NCBI RefSeq assembly: GCF_001715295.1
Contig: NZ_MDKB01000002.1
Span: forward strand, 112,876 to 176,875
DNA: 64,000 bases
From: Streptomyces griseus
GTDB taxonomy: Bacteria > Actinomycetota > Actinomycetes > Streptomycetales > Streptomycetaceae
Direction of reading: 5' to 3'
Part shown: in pieces, positions 35,085 to 45,166 of the stretch
Position numbering within the stretch: position 1 is the first letter of the stretch
Layout: every line of letters starts with the position of its first letter
The notes under the pieces: generated by a model
What the model was told of the DNA's origin: nothing
The model's input: the letters and a program-made list of their open reading frames with translations, nothing else
The model's database searches: none
Made by a program: the position numbers and the translations under genes

Positions 35085-35726
35085 CTACTTCTCCTGCTTC
35101 TCGTCGACGCCCGGTTCGGCGCCGCCCATGTTGTCCTTCTCGCCGTCCTGAACGGTCTCGGCGAGTCCTTGCAGTGCCGCCCAACGGATGTCGACGGCAT
35201 CGTGGTGGTGGCCGGGATTCTCGTCCAGCCTGATTCCGCACTCGGAACACAGACCGGCACAGGTCTCCTTGCACACCGGCTGCAGCGGCAGTGCGAGCAC
35301 CACCGCGTCGCGCAGCACAGGCTCGAGGTCGAACAAGCCGTCCTCGAGAAAGAACCTGTCCTCGTCGTCCTCGGCGTCGTCGACCGGGTCCGCGGTCCTG
35401 CTGCGGTTCCGGTCATCGGCGTCAGGGTACGAGAACATCTCCTGGAAGTCCGCTTCCACATCGAGGCGCAGCGGCTCCAGACACCTTACGCACTCCCCCT
35501 CGGCCGTCGCACGGGCGGTACCCGTGACGAGTACCCCTTCCATGACCGATTCGAGGCGGAGGTCCAGCGCCAGGGGCGCGTGCTCCGGCACACCGATGAC
35601 CCCGTCGATACCGAGGTCCTTCGGTGCCTCGACCGAGCGGGTCAGCCGCTTCAGGGCACCAGGACGCCGACCCAGCTCCCGCGTATCGAACACGAGGGGG
35701 TTGCGGTGGTCGAGGTGGCCGTTCAG
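35085..35726 (-). CDS. DUF177 (YceD) protein
   Basis: The 213-residue protein belongs to the YceD/DUF177 family, whose members affect 23S rRNA accumulation. It has [16 protein letters not shown] near the start, [20 protein letters not shown] with one cysteine pair, and the cysteine block [21 protein letters not shown] start at a CTG (leader LNGHLDHR) because AGGAG lies 5-6 bases upstream and homologues begin in this region. An ATG 31 codons earlier (MSAIPAARIL) is the alternative; it lacks that support. It is directly upstream of rpmF. Confidence 0.8.
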   Translation of the reverse strand: MNGHLDHRNPLVFDTRELGRRPGALKRLTRSVEAPKDLGIDGVIGVPEHAPLALDLRLESVMEGVLVTGTARATAEGECVRCLEPLRLDVEADFQEMFSYPDADDRNRSRTADPVDDAEDDEDRFFLEDGLFDLEPVLRDAVVLALPLQPVCKETCAGLCSECGIRLDENPGHHHDAVDIRWAALQGLAETVQDGEKDNMGGAEPGVDEKQEK

Positions 35727-35896
35727 GGCTTCTCCTGCTTTCGGATCATGTGCGGGGTGGGGCTTCGGGGAGGGCCGCCCCGGTCCGGAGAGGATGCGGG
35801 CAGCCGGGATCGCGGACATACGCGCGACCGAAGAGCCAGGATACTGGACGTACCGCCCAGCTCCCAATCCGGTCCGTCCGCCGCCCGGCCCGGGTG

Positions 35897-37033
35897 TCAG
35901 CGGCCCTGTTCGTACCGGCGGAGCTGCTCCAGATCGATCATGCTCGTGTCGAACAGGCTGGTCTCGTCGAGCGCGCTCTCCCCCTGCTGCGCGGGCGCCT
36001 GGGCCTGCTGCGGCCAGCCGTGGTCCTGATGCTGGTGGGCGTCGTAACCGCCGTGCTGCGGGCCGGGGTCGTAACCGCCCTGCTGCTGGTAGGCGGCGTA
36101 CGGGTCGGGCTGCTGCTGGTAGACGGGGTAGGGGTCCGTCTGCTGGAGCGGCTGGTCCTGGTAGGCGTAGGTCTGCGCGTACTGCGGCTCGGGCTGCGCC
36201 TGGGCGGGGAAGCCGGTCGGCGAGGGGTCCTGGTAGTCGGCCGCCGGCGCGTAGTCCGGCTGTGCGGGCTCGGTGTACTGCGGCTGCGGCGCCGGGGTGG
36301 CGAGCTCCGCGAGACCCGCCCAGTGGTCCTCGTCACTGGTGTGCAGTGCGGCGCCCCCGGCCTCCTGCGCCGCCATGTGCGCCCCGAGCTCGTCGGTGGC
36401 CACCCGGCCGTGCAGCTTCTGCCGGCCGCGGCCGACGGCCTCCAGCGTCTTGGCCAGCACGGCCTCGAAGGCGCCCAGCTTCGTGTCGACGTAGTCGTCC
36501 GCGCGCCGCCTGAGCGTCTCGGGGTCCGAGCTGCGCTCGGGCGCCTCCGCGAAGTCCGGGTCCTCGTAGCCCTGCTCGTCGAGCCCCTCGCCGCGGCCCA
36601 GGAGCTTCTCCCGGCCGCGGTCCACGGAGCCGATGGTCTTGGTGAGGACGACCTCGAAGTTGGCGAGCTTGCTGTCGACGTACTCGTCGGCCTCGGCCCG
36701 GACCTCGTCGGCCTCCCGGCGGGCCTCGGACAGGATCCGGTCGGCCTCCGCCTGGGAGCGCCGGGCGATCTCGGTGCCGGAGATCAGGGAGCCGCGCTCG
36801 GCGCGGGCCGACTCGATGATCCGCTCGGCCTCCTGCCGGGCCTGCTCGACGAGCTGCTCCCGGCCGCCGATCAGCTCCTCGGCGTGGGCGAGGGAACCGG
36901 GCAGGGCCTCGCGCACCTCCTCGAGCAGCGCGAGCAGCTCGGCGCGGTTGACCACGCAGGAGGCCGACATGGGCATGGAGCGGGCGTTCCCGACCGTTTC
37001 GACGATCTCGTCGAGCTTCTTCTGCACGTCCAC
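35897..37033 (-). CDS. Coiled-coil protein with Gln/Tyr/Pro-rich tail (ATPase b-like repeats)
   Basis: The 378-residue protein has a helical N-terminus (VDVQKKLDEIVETVGNARSM), then a long coiled coil (about residues 40-140) with EQLVEQARQEAERIIESARA and AEADRILSEARREADEVRA, resembling DivIVA or the b subunit of ATP synthase. A second copy of the region with DDYVDTKLGAFEAVLAKTLE follows. From about 240 it is Pro/Gln/Tyr/Gly-rich. I start at GTG before DVQKK; a nearby GTG two codons on is equal. Its function is unknown; its place beside coaD is conserved in Streptomyces. Confidence 0.75.
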   Translation of the reverse strand: MDVQKKLDEIVETVGNARSMPMSASCVVNRAELLALLEEVREALPGSLAHAEELIGGREQLVEQARQEAERIIESARAERGSLISGTEIARRSQAEADRILSEARREADEVRAEADEYVDSKLANFEVVLTKTIGSVDRGREKLLGRGEGLDEQGYEDPDFAEAPERSSDPETLRRRADDYVDTKLGAFEAVLAKTLEAVGRGRQKLHGRVATDELGAHMAAQEAGGAALHTSDEDHWAGLAELATPAPQPQYTEPAQPDYAPAADYQDPSPTGFPAQAQPEPQYAQTYAYQDQPLQQTDPYPVYQQQPDPYAAYQQQGGYDPGPQHGGYDAHQHQDHGWPQQAQAPAQQGESALDETSLFDTSMIDLEQLRRYEQGR

Positions 37034-37130
37034 CGTGTGCTCGCCACTCTCTGCTGCTGTTGGAGACGGACGGGACGACTGTAAGGCCAGTCGCCTCCCG
37101 TCCGACACCTGGTGACGGGCGGTCAGCCCG

Positions 37131-37640
37131 TCACGCGCGGCGGAGCCGTTCCACCAGGGCGTCGTGGACCGCGGGGGGCAGCAGGTGCGAGACGTCGCCG
37201 CCCCAGGTGGCGACCTCCTTGACCAGGGAGGACGACAGGAAGCTGTAGGTGGGGTTGGTCGGCACGAAGAGCGTCTCGACCCCCGAGAGCCCGTTGTTCA
37301 TCTGGGCCATCTGCAGTTCGTAGTCGAAGTCGCTGACGGCGCGCAGGCCCTTCACGATCGCGGGGATGTCACGCTGTTTGCAGAAGTCGACCAGCAGACC
37401 GTGGAAGGACTCGACCTGGACGTTGCCGAAGTCGGCGGTGACCTCGCGGATCAGCTCGATCCGCTCCTCCACCGTGAACAGCCCCTTCTTGGACTGGTTG
37501 ATCATCACCGCGACGTGCACGACGTCGTACAGCTTCGAGGCTCGGCCAATGATGTCGAGATGTCCGTTGGTGATGGGGTCGAACGACCCCGGACAGACGG
37601 CGCGGCGCAACGTGGTTCCCTCGCTCTCCGGTGCGGTCAT
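37131..37640 (-). CDS. coaD: Phosphopantetheine adenylyltransferase
   Basis: The enzyme makes dephospho-CoA from 4'-phosphopantetheine and ATP. It has the nucleotidyltransferase motif [18 protein letters not shown] (with the T/HXGH box NGHL) and [16 protein letters not shown] near the C-terminus. At 169 residues it starts at the ATG that overlaps the rsmD stop (ATGA). A TTG ten codons later (before [10 protein letters not shown]), with GAGGG upstream, would give 159 residues, the usual length, so the start is open. Confidence 0.93.
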   Translation of the reverse strand: MTAPESEGTTLRRAVCPGSFDPITNGHLDIIGRASKLYDVVHVAVMINQSKKGLFTVEERIELIREVTADFGNVQVESFHGLLVDFCKQRDIPAIVKGLRAVSDFDYELQMAQMNNGLSGVETLFVPTNPTYSFLSSSLVKEVATWGGDVSHLLPPAVHDALVERLRRA

Positions 37641-38221
37641 CGTGCGTCGTCGCACGTGGAAGCGGCGCGACCGTACCAAAGCGTTCCCTCGCCGTAACGA
37701 CGGGCCCGCAGTGGCTCGAATCCCGGCGGCCAGCTGAACTCTCCGCCTCGTGTGCTCCGTTCCACCGTGACGAGGGCTTCGCCGGAGAGCCACCCCTGAG
37801 CACGGAGTGTGAGCAGGATCTCGCCAAGATCGCCATCGGTGACGGCGTACGGCGGATCGAGGAACACCACGTCGTACGGCGTCTCCGGTGCCGGACCTGT
37901 CACGATCTGTTCGGCTCTGCCGGCCCGGACCTCGGCTCCCGGCAGGCCCAGGGTGCGGACGTTGTCACGGACGACGCGGACGGCCCTGGCGTCGGCCTCG
38001 ACCAGCAGCGCGTGGGCCGCCCCGCGCGAGAGTGCCTCCAGGCCCACCGCGCCGGAGCCGGCGTACAGATCGGCGACACGGATGCCGTCGAGCGTGCCCA
38101 GGAGCGCCTCCCACGTGGAGAACAGGCCCTCGCGTGCCCGGTCGGAGGTGGGGCGGGTGCCGGTGCCGGGCGGGACGGCCAGGCGGCGGCCGCCGGCCTC
38201 ACCTGCGATCACGCGGGTCAT
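37637..38221 (-). CDS. rsmD: 16S rRNA (guanine966-N2)-methyltransferase RsmD
   Basis: The 194-residue class I methyltransferase has [20 protein letters not shown], the motif I segment [20 protein letters not shown] and the N6-type DPPY motif [13 protein letters not shown] that also occurs in RsmD. It methylates G966 of 16S rRNA. The ATG gives the usual start; the longer frame is a shadow. It overlaps coaD by four bases, the common rsmD-coaD pairing. Confidence 0.93.
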   Translation of the reverse strand: MTRVIAGEAGGRRLAVPPGTGTRPTSDRAREGLFSTWEALLGTLDGIRVADLYAGSGAVGLEALSRGAAHALLVEADARAVRVVRDNVRTLGLPGAEVRAGRAEQIVTGPAPETPYDVVFLDPPYAVTDGDLGEILLTLRAQGWLSGEALVTVERSTRGGEFSWPPGFEPLRARRYGEGTLWYGRAASTCDDAR

Positions 38222-38308
38222 GGGTGTCTGGTTCCTCGGGTCGCGGGCGGCGCGCAGGACGGGACGCGCGCCTGCTCCCACGATATGGCGTCGGGGCGGA
38301 CGGGGGCC

Positions 38309-40561
38309 TCACCCCTTGTCGAGGTACTCCTCACGCTCCTTGTCCAGCAGGGCGTCCAGCGCGGTGCGCAGTTCCGGCAGCCCGCCGAGGTCCGGGTCGG
38401 CCGCGACGACGCGGACGGCCTCCTCGCGGGCCGCCGCGATGACCTCCTCGTCGTCGATGACGCTGAGGACCCGCAGGGACGAGCGGACACCGGACTGGGC
38501 CTGGCCGAGGACATCGCCCTCGCGGCGCTGTTCGAGGTCGATCCGGGAGAGCTCGAAGCCGTCGAGGGTGGCGGCGACCGCAGAGAGCCGGGCCCTGGCG
38601 GGACTCGCCTCGTGGGCCTCGCTGACCAGCAGGCAGAGGCCGGGGGCCGAGCCGCGCCCGACCCGTCCGCGCAGCTGGTGCAGCTGGGAGACGCCGAAGC
38701 GGTCGGCATCCATGATGACCATCGCGGTGGCGTTGGGGACGTTGACCCCGACCTCGATGACGGTGGTGGCGACCAGCACGTCGACCTCGCCGGCGGCGAA
38801 CCGGCGCATCACGGCGTCCTTGTCGTCGGGGTGCATCCTGCCGTGGAGCACCTCGATCCGCAGACCTGCCAGCGGCCCCCGGGAGAGCTGGTCCGCGATC
38901 TCCAGGACCGCGAGCGGCGGGCGCTTCTCGGCGTCGTCCTCGGGGGCCGCCTGCTTCTTCTTCCCCTTCTTCCCCTCCGCCTCGTCGGCGTCGTCGCCGA
39001 TACGGGGGCACACCACGTACGCCTGGTGGCCGTTCTCGGTCTCCTCGCGGACGCGCTCCCAGGCGCGGCTGAGGAAGTGGGGTTTGTCCTTGGCCGGGAC
39101 CACATGGCTGGCGATGGGCGAACGGCCGGCCGGCAACTGGTCCAGGACGGAGGTCTCCAGGTCGCCGAAGACCGTCATCGCGACCGTACGGGGGATGGGG
39201 GTGGCGGTCATCACGAGGAGGTGAGGCGGCTGCTTCCCCTTCGAGCGCAGGGCGTCGCGCTGCTCCACGCCGAAGCGGTGCTGTTCGTCGACGACGACGA
39301 GGCCGAGGTCGTGGAACTTCACCTTGTCCTCGATCAGCGCGTGGGTGCCGATGACGATGCCGGCCTCTCCGGTGGCCAGGTCGAGCAGTGCCTGACGGCG
39401 GGCCGCGGTGCCCATGGAGCCGGTCAGCAGGACGACCTTGGTGCCCCGGGCCGAGCCGCCGCCCGGCGGGCGCCCCTCGTCGAGCGGCGCTTCGCTCCAC
39501 AGTCCCCAGTTCCCGGCCAGCTCGCCCATCATCTCGGTGACGGAACGGTGGTGCTGCTGGGCGAGGACCTCGGTGGGGGCGAGCAGCGCGGTCTGCCCGC
39601 CGGTGTCGACGACGCGGAGCATGGCGCGCAGGGCGACCAGGGTCTTGCCGGAGCCCACCTCGCCCTGGAGCAGCCGGTGCATGGGGTGCTCGGTCGCGAG
39701 GTCGCCGAAGATCTCCTCGGTGACCTTCTGCTGACCCGCGGTGAGGGTGAAGGGGAGTCCGGCGTCGAAGGAGTCGAGGAGGCCGTCGGCGACGGCTCCC
39801 CGGGCGACCGCCGGGAGCTGCTTGTCCGCGTACCGGCGGCGGGCGAGGGCCACCTGGAGGACGAAGGCCTCGTCCCACCGCAGCCGCTCGCGCGCGGCGG
39901 CGATGTCCGCCTTGGTGTGCGGGCGGTGGATCTTGAGCAGGGCCTCGGGCAGCGGGACGAACCCGCGTCCTTCGCGCAGGGACGCCGGCAGCGGGTCCAC
40001 GGCCTCCCCCGCACTCGGCAGGACGGTGTCGACGGCCTTGGCGATACGCCAGGAGTCGAGCTGCTTGCAGGCCGGGTAGATCGGCAGGAGCTGCCCGGCG
40101 AAGGCGCCCACGGCCTCGGTCGCCTCGTCCTCGTCATGGGCGTCGAGGAGTTGGTACGTGGGGTGGGCGAGCTGCATCCTGCGGTTGAAGACGGAGACCT
40201 TGCCGGCGAACATCGCGCGCCGCCCGGGGAGGAGCTCCTTGTGGGGCTTGTGGACGCCGTGTCCGAAGAAGACCAGCTGGAGCCTGCCGCTGCCGTCGGT
40301 GAGAGTGACTTCGAGGCGTTTGCCGCGGCCGTTGTTGAACATCATGATCCGCGCGTCGGCGACCTGGGCGACGACCGTCACGTGCTCGTCCAGCGGGAGC
40401 TCGGCGAGCGCCGTGAGCCGGCCGCGCTCCTCGTAGCGCCGCGGGTAGTGGTGCAGCAGGTCACCGACGGTGTGCAGGTCGAGGTGTTCGGCCATCACCT
40501 TCGCGGTGGCTCCGCCGAGCAGCTTCTTCAGGGGTTCGTCGAAAGCGGACACGCGGTCCAT
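38309..40561 (-). CDS. recG: ATP-dependent DNA helicase RecG
   Basis: The 750-residue helicase remodels stalled forks and Holliday junctions. A wedge/OB domain (about 1-200, with LLHHYPRRYEERG) precedes helicase motif I LQGEVGSGKTLVALRAMLRV, motif II VVVDEQHRFGVEQRD, TATPIPRT and C-terminal motif RGRVGRGSAPGLCLLV. A Lys/Glu-rich insert (EGKKGKKKQAAPEDDAEK) lies in the second helicase domain and looks disordered. I use ATG (MDRVSAFDEP); a GTG five codons upstream is possible. It follows the DAK2 gene by 52 bases. Confidence 0.94.
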   Translation of the reverse strand: MDRVSAFDEPLKKLLGGATAKVMAEHLDLHTVGDLLHHYPRRYEERGRLTALAELPLDEHVTVVAQVADARIMMFNNGRGKRLEVTLTDGSGRLQLVFFGHGVHKPHKELLPGRRAMFAGKVSVFNRRMQLAHPTYQLLDAHDEDEATEAVGAFAGQLLPIYPACKQLDSWRIAKAVDTVLPSAGEAVDPLPASLREGRGFVPLPEALLKIHRPHTKADIAAARERLRWDEAFVLQVALARRRYADKQLPAVARGAVADGLLDSFDAGLPFTLTAGQQKVTEEIFGDLATEHPMHRLLQGEVGSGKTLVALRAMLRVVDTGGQTALLAPTEVLAQQHHRSVTEMMGELAGNWGLWSEAPLDEGRPPGGGSARGTKVVLLTGSMGTAARRQALLDLATGEAGIVIGTHALIEDKVKFHDLGLVVVDEQHRFGVEQRDALRSKGKQPPHLLVMTATPIPRTVAMTVFGDLETSVLDQLPAGRSPIASHVVPAKDKPHFLSRAWERVREETENGHQAYVVCPRIGDDADEAEGKKGKKKQAAPEDDAEKRPPLAVLEIADQLSRGPLAGLRIEVLHGRMHPDDKDAVMRRFAAGEVDVLVATTVIEVGVNVPNATAMVIMDADRFGVSQLHQLRGRVGRGSAPGLCLLVSEAHEASPARARLSAVAATLDGFELSRIDLEQRREGDVLGQAQSGVRSSLRVLSVIDDEEVIAAAREEAVRVVAADPDLGGLPELRTALDALLDKEREEYLDKG

Positions 40562-40613
40562 TGCACACCACACCACTGACAGATGTCGCGGGACGCCGCA
40601 CCGCGAAGGGGCG

Positions 40614-42239
40614 TCACTCGACGCCGATCAGCAGGGGTGCTGTCGGGTGGCCGCCCCGGTAGACCACCGTGTCGACGGCCAGGTGACCGTCGCGGACGTG
40701 TGCGCACAGGGCGTCGGCGACGGTGTCGGGGACGTCCTCGCCGAGGACGAGGGTGACGAGTTCGCCGCCCGCCGACAGCATCCGGTCCAGGACCGTGCGG
40801 GCGGTGCCGGGGACGTCCTCGCCGATCACGGCGACGTCCCCGTCGATCAGGCCGAGGACGTCACCGGCCTGGCAGACGCCGGCCGTGGTCCACGACTGCC
40901 GTTCGGCGACGGCCAGTTCGGCGTACCGGGTGGCGCCCGCCGCCGCCGTCATGGCGACGACGTCCTCGTCGAAGCTGCGGTCCGGTTCGTGGACGGCGAG
41001 CGCGGCGAGCCCCTGGACGGCGGCGCGAGTGGGTACGAGGGCCACGCGGACGCCTTCGGACCTGGCCTGCTCGGCGGCCGCGGCGGCGGTGTGGCGCAGC
41101 CGGGCGTCGTTGGGCAGCAGCACCACCTCGCGGGCGTGGGCCCGGCGGATCGCGTCGACCAGCTCCCCGCTCGCGGGCGGCTCTCCCGGGCGCGCCAGCA
41201 CGGCGGTGGCCCCCGCCTCCGCGCAGAGGCCCGAGAGCCCGTCGCCGGGGACGACCACGACGACCGCGCGCTGAGCCGGCTCCTGGCGGGTCCTGACGCG
41301 GTCGGCGGCGAAGTGGGTGATCCGGATGCGGTAGGGCCGGCCGGCCTCGACCCCGGCCTCGACGGCCGCCCCGGCGTCGTCGACGTGGACGTGGACGTTC
41401 CACAGGCCGTCGCCGCCGACCACCACGAGGGACTCCCCCAGGGCGTCGAGCCGGCCGCGCAGCCGGGCGACGGCGTCGTCCCCGGCCTCCAGCAGGTAGA
41501 TCACCTCGAAGGCGGGGCCGCCCTCCGGGTCCGGTTCGGCGCAGTTCCCGGTCAGGAGCAGCGTGTCCGGGTCCGCCGTCCTCACCGCCCGCGCGGGGGC
41601 CCGGCCGCCGACCGCCTCCAGCAGCGCCCCGAGGACGGCCACCAGGCCCTGCCCGCCGGCGTCCACGACGCCCGCGCGCCCGAGGACGGCGAGCCGGGCG
41701 GGGGTCGCGGCCAGCGCGTTGAGCGCCCCCTCGTAGGCGGCTTCGAGCACCTCTGCGAGGTCCGTGGCCGGGGCGGTGGCCGCCGCGGCTTCGGCGGACG
41801 CGGTGGCCACGGTCAGTACGGTGCCCTCGACGGGGTGGGCGACGGCCTGCCGGGCGGCGGCGGCCGCCTCGGTCAGCGCCCTGCGCAGGTGGTCCGCGTC
41901 GCCGCCCTCGGCGAGCACGCCGGCCATGCCGCGCAGCAACTGGGCGAGGATGGTCCCGGAGTTGCCGCGAGCGCCGATCAGCGCCCCGTGCGCCATGGCG
42001 CGTACGGCGTCGGCGCGGGCGGGCGAGGTGCTGCCGGTCTCGTGGGCGGCGAAGACGGCCTCGACGGCCGCCGCCGCCGACTCGACGGTCAGGTAGAGGT
42101 TGGTACCGGTGTCCCCGTCGGCGACCGGGAAGACGTTGATCGCGTCGATCGCCCGGCGCTCGCGGCCCAGTGTCTCCAGGGCCAGGGAGCACCAGGTGCG
42201 CACCGCGACGGCGTCCACATCGTCGGGGGGCTGCGGCAC
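40614..42239 (-). CDS. DhaL/DAK2-domain protein (fatty-acid kinase-like)
   Basis: The 541-residue protein combines a DhaL (DAK2) domain (about residues 1-200), with INVFPVADGDTGTNLYLTVE and GALIGARGNSGTILAQLLRG, and a C-terminal DegV-like half (VVVVPGDGLSGLCAEAGAT; EVVLLPNDARLRHTAA). Proteins of this type include FakA-like kinases; bacterial DAK2-DegV proteins next to recG are often annotated as dihydroxyacetone kinase family, which is probably not their role. The GTG has AAGGAGG at a good distance. It is divergent from rpmB and likely co-transcribed with recG. Confidence 0.82.
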   Translation of the reverse strand: MPQPPDDVDAVAVRTWCSLALETLGRERRAIDAINVFPVADGDTGTNLYLTVESAAAAVEAVFAAHETGSTSPARADAVRAMAHGALIGARGNSGTILAQLLRGMAGVLAEGGDADHLRRALTEAAAAARQAVAHPVEGTVLTVATASAEAAAATAPATDLAEVLEAAYEGALNALAATPARLAVLGRAGVVDAGGQGLVAVLGALLEAVGGRAPARAVRTADPDTLLLTGNCAEPDPEGGPAFEVIYLLEAGDDAVARLRGRLDALGESLVVVGGDGLWNVHVHVDDAGAAVEAGVEAGRPYRIRITHFAADRVRTRQEPAQRAVVVVVPGDGLSGLCAEAGATAVLARPGEPPASGELVDAIRRAHAREVVLLPNDARLRHTAAAAAEQARSEGVRVALVPTRAAVQGLAALAVHEPDRSFDEDVVAMTAAAGATRYAELAVAERQSWTTAGVCQAGDVLGLIDGDVAVIGEDVPGTARTVLDRMLSAGGELVTLVLGEDVPDTVADALCAHVRDGHLAVDTVVYRGGHPTAPLLIGVE

Positions 42240-42496
42240 CGTCGGTCCTCCTTGGGGCGGCCGTGGGGGGGCGGGCTGCACCGCAGGGTAGTCCTGCGGG
42301 GAGCGTCCGCCGGGGACAGGGGCGGGACAGCCGGCCCGGCAACCCGTGGTAGTTTCGTATCTCCGGAGCAGGCGTTGTATGCTGCTTCGGTTGCCCGGCG
42401 AGAGTCGGGCCATTCCTCCGGTACCGCCACTTCAGTAAAATGATTCCGGCGCGCCGGAATTCACTGTAAGTGCATCTGAAGTCTTTGGAGTGACCC

Positions 42497-42682
42497 GTGG
42501 CTGCCAACTGCGACGTTTGCGGCAAGGGGCCGAGCTTCGGCAACAGCATTTCGCACTCGCACCGCCGTACGTCCCGTCGCTGGAATCCCAACATCCAGCG
42601 CGTGCGTGCCGTGGTCGGTCGGACGCCGAAGCGGCTCAACGTCTGCACCTCGTGCATCAAGGCCGGCAAGGTCGCGCGCTGA
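42497..42682 (+). CDS. rpmB: 50S ribosomal protein L28 (zinc form)
   Basis: The 61-residue protein has [20 protein letters not shown] and [10 protein letters not shown], so the two CXXC pairs needed for zinc are present. Streptomyces usually also has a cysteine-free paralogue under Zur control elsewhere, and that is known biology, not in this window. The GTG has GGAG nine bases upstream. The strong terminator after the gene and its own upstream region point to monocistronic expression. Confidence 0.95.
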   Translation: MAANCDVCGKGPSFGNSISHSHRRTSRRWNPNIQRVRAVVGRTPKRLNVCTSCIKAGKVAR

Positions 42683-42715
42683 CGTCCCCGTCGTAGCGCA
42701 GCCTTCCGGTTGCCC

Positions 42716-42749
42716 AAAAGGCCGGTCCATCTCGGTGGACCGGCCTTTT
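42716..42749 (+). terminator. rpmB rho-independent terminator
   Basis: Perfect 14-base arms AAAAGGCCGGTCCA and TGGACCGGCCTTTT with loop TCTCGG. The rightward transcript ends in a T-run (TTTTG). It lies 34 bases past rpmB and could also act on thiD from the other side. Confidence 0.9.
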
Positions 42750-42794
42750 GCTGCGCTCCGGAGCAGGTGTGACCCGGCCGGGGGGCGGTGCGCG

Positions 42795-43613
42795 TCAGCC
42801 GGCCGCCGTACGGGTGCGGGCCGCCCACCCGTGGTCGACGGGGCCGATGCCGCCGCCCAGCGCGAACCCCGCCCGGATCGCGCCGGTGACGTACGCCTTG
42901 GCGCCCCGTACGGCGGTGGGCACGTCCTGGCCCCGGGCGAGCCCGCACGCGATCGCGGACGCCAGGGTGCACCCCGTGCCGTGGGTGTGCCGGTTGCCGT
43001 GCCGGGGTGCGCGCAGCCAGTGTTCCTCGCTGCCGTCCGTCAGGAGGTCCACGGCCTCGCCCGGCAGGTGACCGCCCTTGACGACCACCCAGCGCGGCCC
43101 GTAGGAGAGCATCGCGGCGGCGGCGCGCCGCATCCCCTGTTCGTCGGTGACCTCGACACCGGTGAGCTGGGCCACCTCGTCGAGGTTCGGGGTGGCCACC
43201 GTCGCACGGGGCAGCAGTGCGGTGCGTACGGAGTCCAGTGCCTCGGCCGCGAGCAGCGCGTCGCCGTGCTTGGAGACTCCCACCGGATCCACGACGACGG
43301 GGGCGTCCGTCTCCGCGAGGAGCGCGGCGACGGTCCCGACGAGCGCGGCCGAGGACAGCATGCCGGTCTTCACGGCCTGGACGCCGATGTCGTCGACGAC
43401 GCTGCGGTACTGGGCACGCACGGCCTCCACCGGGAGGTCCCAGGCCCCCTGCACGCCCAGCGAGTTCTGGGCCGTCACCGCGGTCAGCACGCTCATCCCG
43501 TGCGCGCCGAGGGCGAGCATCGTCTTCAGGTCCGCCTGGATCCCCGCACCGCCGCCGGAATCGGATCCGGCGACGGTGAGCACGCGGGGCGGTACAGCGG
43601 TGGTTGCGGTCAT
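42795..43613 (-). CDS. thiD: Hydroxymethylpyrimidine (phosphate) kinase ThiD
   Basis: The 272-residue enzyme phosphorylates HMP and HMP-P in thiamine synthesis. Ribokinase-like motifs are [52 protein letters not shown] and [20 protein letters not shown] with the catalytic Asp/anion hole region. I start at ATG; a TTG three codons earlier is possible. It begins 10 bases after thiL, so thiL-thiD form a unit. No TPP riboswitch is seen near them. Confidence 0.94.
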   Translation of the reverse strand: MTATTAVPPRVLTVAGSDSGGGAGIQADLKTMLALGAHGMSVLTAVTAQNSLGVQGAWDLPVEAVRAQYRSVVDDIGVQAVKTGMLSSAALVGTVAALLAETDAPVVVDPVGVSKHGDALLAAEALDSVRTALLPRATVATPNLDEVAQLTGVEVTDEQGMRRAAAAMLSYGPRWVVVKGGHLPGEAVDLLTDGSEEHWLRAPRHGNRHTHGTGCTLASAIACGLARGQDVPTAVRGAKAYVTGAIRAGFALGGGIGPVDHGWAARTRTAAG

Positions 43614-43623
43614 GACCGGCAAT

Positions 43624-44595
43624 CTACTGGGCGTCCTCTATCGACCCGAAGTGGTCCCAGCCGCCCTTGCTCGTCCACGGCGCCCCGTCGACGGTGACCT
43701 GCGGCAGGGCCGACGGGTTGAGGACCTCGCCGATCACCTTCCAGCGGGCCGGGAGCTTCACGTCCGGCGGGAACGTGGCCACGATCGCGTGGTCCTCCCC
43801 CCCGGTGAGCACCCACTGCAGCGGGTCGACGCCGACGGCCTGCCCGATGTCGGACATCTGCGAGGGGATGTCGATCAGCCCCGAGCGCAGATCGATGCGG
43901 ACCTTGCTGGCCTCCGCGATGTGCCCGAGATCGGCGACGAGCCCGTCACTGACGTCGGTCATCGCGGTGGCACCGAGCCCCGCGGCCGCGGGGCCCGCGT
44001 GGTAGGGCGGTTCGGGCCGCCGATGGGCCTCCACGAAGGCGCGCGGCGAGCGGAAGCCCCGGGACAGCACGGCGAACCCGGCGGCCGACCAGCCGAGCCA
44101 GCCGGTGACGGCCACCACGTCACCGGGCCGGGCGCCGGCCCGGGTGACGGGCTCGTGGTTGCGCAGGTCGCCGAGCGCGGTGATCGAGACGGTGATGGTG
44201 TCACCGCCCACGACGTCTCCGCCGACGACGGCCGCTCCGGCGACCTGGCACTCGTCCCGCAGCCCGTCCATGAGCTCGGTGGCCCAGGTGACGGGGAGAT
44301 CGGCGGGTACGACCAGGCCCAGGAGCAGCGCGGTCGGTACGGCGCCCATGGCCGCGATGTCCGCGAGGTTCTGCGCGGCCGCCTTGCGCCCGACGTCGTA
44401 CGCCGTCGACCAGTCGCGGCGGAAGTGCCGCCCTTCCAGCAGGATGTCCGTACTGGCCACGACCCTGCGGTCGGGGGCGGCCACGACCGCGGCGTCGTCG
44501 CCGGGTCCCAGTCGCACCGCCGGAGTGGTGGTGAGCCGGGACGTGAGCTCTCTGATGAGCCCGAACTCCCCCAACTCGCCCACGGTTCCCTTCAC
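43624..44595 (-). CDS. thiL: Thiamine-monophosphate kinase ThiL
   Basis: The 323-residue kinase makes thiamine diphosphate from the monophosphate. It has [35 protein letters not shown] with the metal-binding Asp residues, [15 protein letters not shown] and [19 protein letters not shown], all typical of ThiL/PurM-like proteins. It is the first gene of the thiL-thiD pair, and divergent from the Lrp-type gene. Confidence 0.94.
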   Translation of the reverse strand: MKGTVGELGEFGLIRELTSRLTTTPAVRLGPGDDAAVVAAPDRRVVASTDILLEGRHFRRDWSTAYDVGRKAAAQNLADIAAMGAVPTALLLGLVVPADLPVTWATELMDGLRDECQVAGAAVVGGDVVGGDTITVSITALGDLRNHEPVTRAGARPGDVVAVTGWLGWSAAGFAVLSRGFRSPRAFVEAHRRPEPPYHAGPAAAGLGATAMTDVSDGLVADLGHIAEASKVRIDLRSGLIDIPSQMSDIGQAVGVDPLQWVLTGGEDHAIVATFPPDVKLPARWKVIGEVLNPSALPQVTVDGAPWTSKGGWDHFGSIEDAQ

Positions 44596-44912
44596 CGAGT
44601 CTCACCTCTCATCTATCGCACCGGACAGGTGTCCGGGCTGCTTCGGCGGCCGGTTGTCCGGGCCGTGGACGGGCTGGTGACGGGTGCCGGCAGCCCCACG
44701 GCGTACGGGCATCGTCCCTCTTCCGCTCCGGCGGGCTCGCGGTCGCGGGCCCTCGCCGCTGTCGGTAACGTCAGGAGATACGTCAACTTCTGTGGTGCGT
44801 ACGCCACACCGTCGGCGTCAACCGGCCCGCAGGTCTCCCCGCGGCCCGCGGCGACGCGATACCGTGGCGTCCCTTTCCCCCACATGATCCTCGTGGCCGC
44901 CCTGGAGGTTCC
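44596..44912. other. Divergent region of thiL and the Lrp-like gene, no gene seen
   Basis: This 317-base gap must contain the thiL promoter and one for the rightward gene. TACCGT at 44860-44865 fits a -10 hexamer (TANNNT) about 50 bases before the Lrp-type start, but I see no good -35 partner. No ribosome binding site or conserved frame is seen. Confidence 0.45.
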
Positions 44913-45146
44913 GTGGTACAGGCGTACATCCTCATCCAGACCGAGGTGGGCAAGGCGTCGTTCGTCGCCGAGACCATCGCGAAACTCCCGGGAGTGATCC
45001 AGGCGGAAGACGTCACAGGCCCCTACGACGTGATCGTGCGCGCGCAGGCCGACACGGTCGACGCCCTCGGTCGCATGGTGGTCGCCAAGGTCCAGCAGGT
45101 GGACGGCATCACCCGAACCCTGACCTGCCCGATCGTCCACCTCTGA
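44913..45146 (+). CDS. Lrp/AsnC ligand-binding (RAM) domain protein
   Basis: The 77-residue protein is a stand-alone RAM/ASNC domain: VVQAYILIQTEVGKASFVAE and DVTGPYDVIVRAQADTVDAL, with the GPYD motif. There is no DNA-binding domain. Such small proteins bind amino acids in related families, and their job in Streptomyces is not known. The GTG start has GGAGG six bases upstream. Confidence 0.88.
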   Translation: MVQAYILIQTEVGKASFVAETIAKLPGVIQAEDVTGPYDVIVRAQADTVDALGRMVVAKVQQVDGITRTLTCPIVHL

Positions 45147-45166
45147 CCCCCGTCTACGCTGGGCCG

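Noticed and set aside
42240..42496. Riboswitch before rpmB
   Set aside because: I see short hairpins such as GCCCGGCGAGAGTCGGGC, but no known aptamer pattern.
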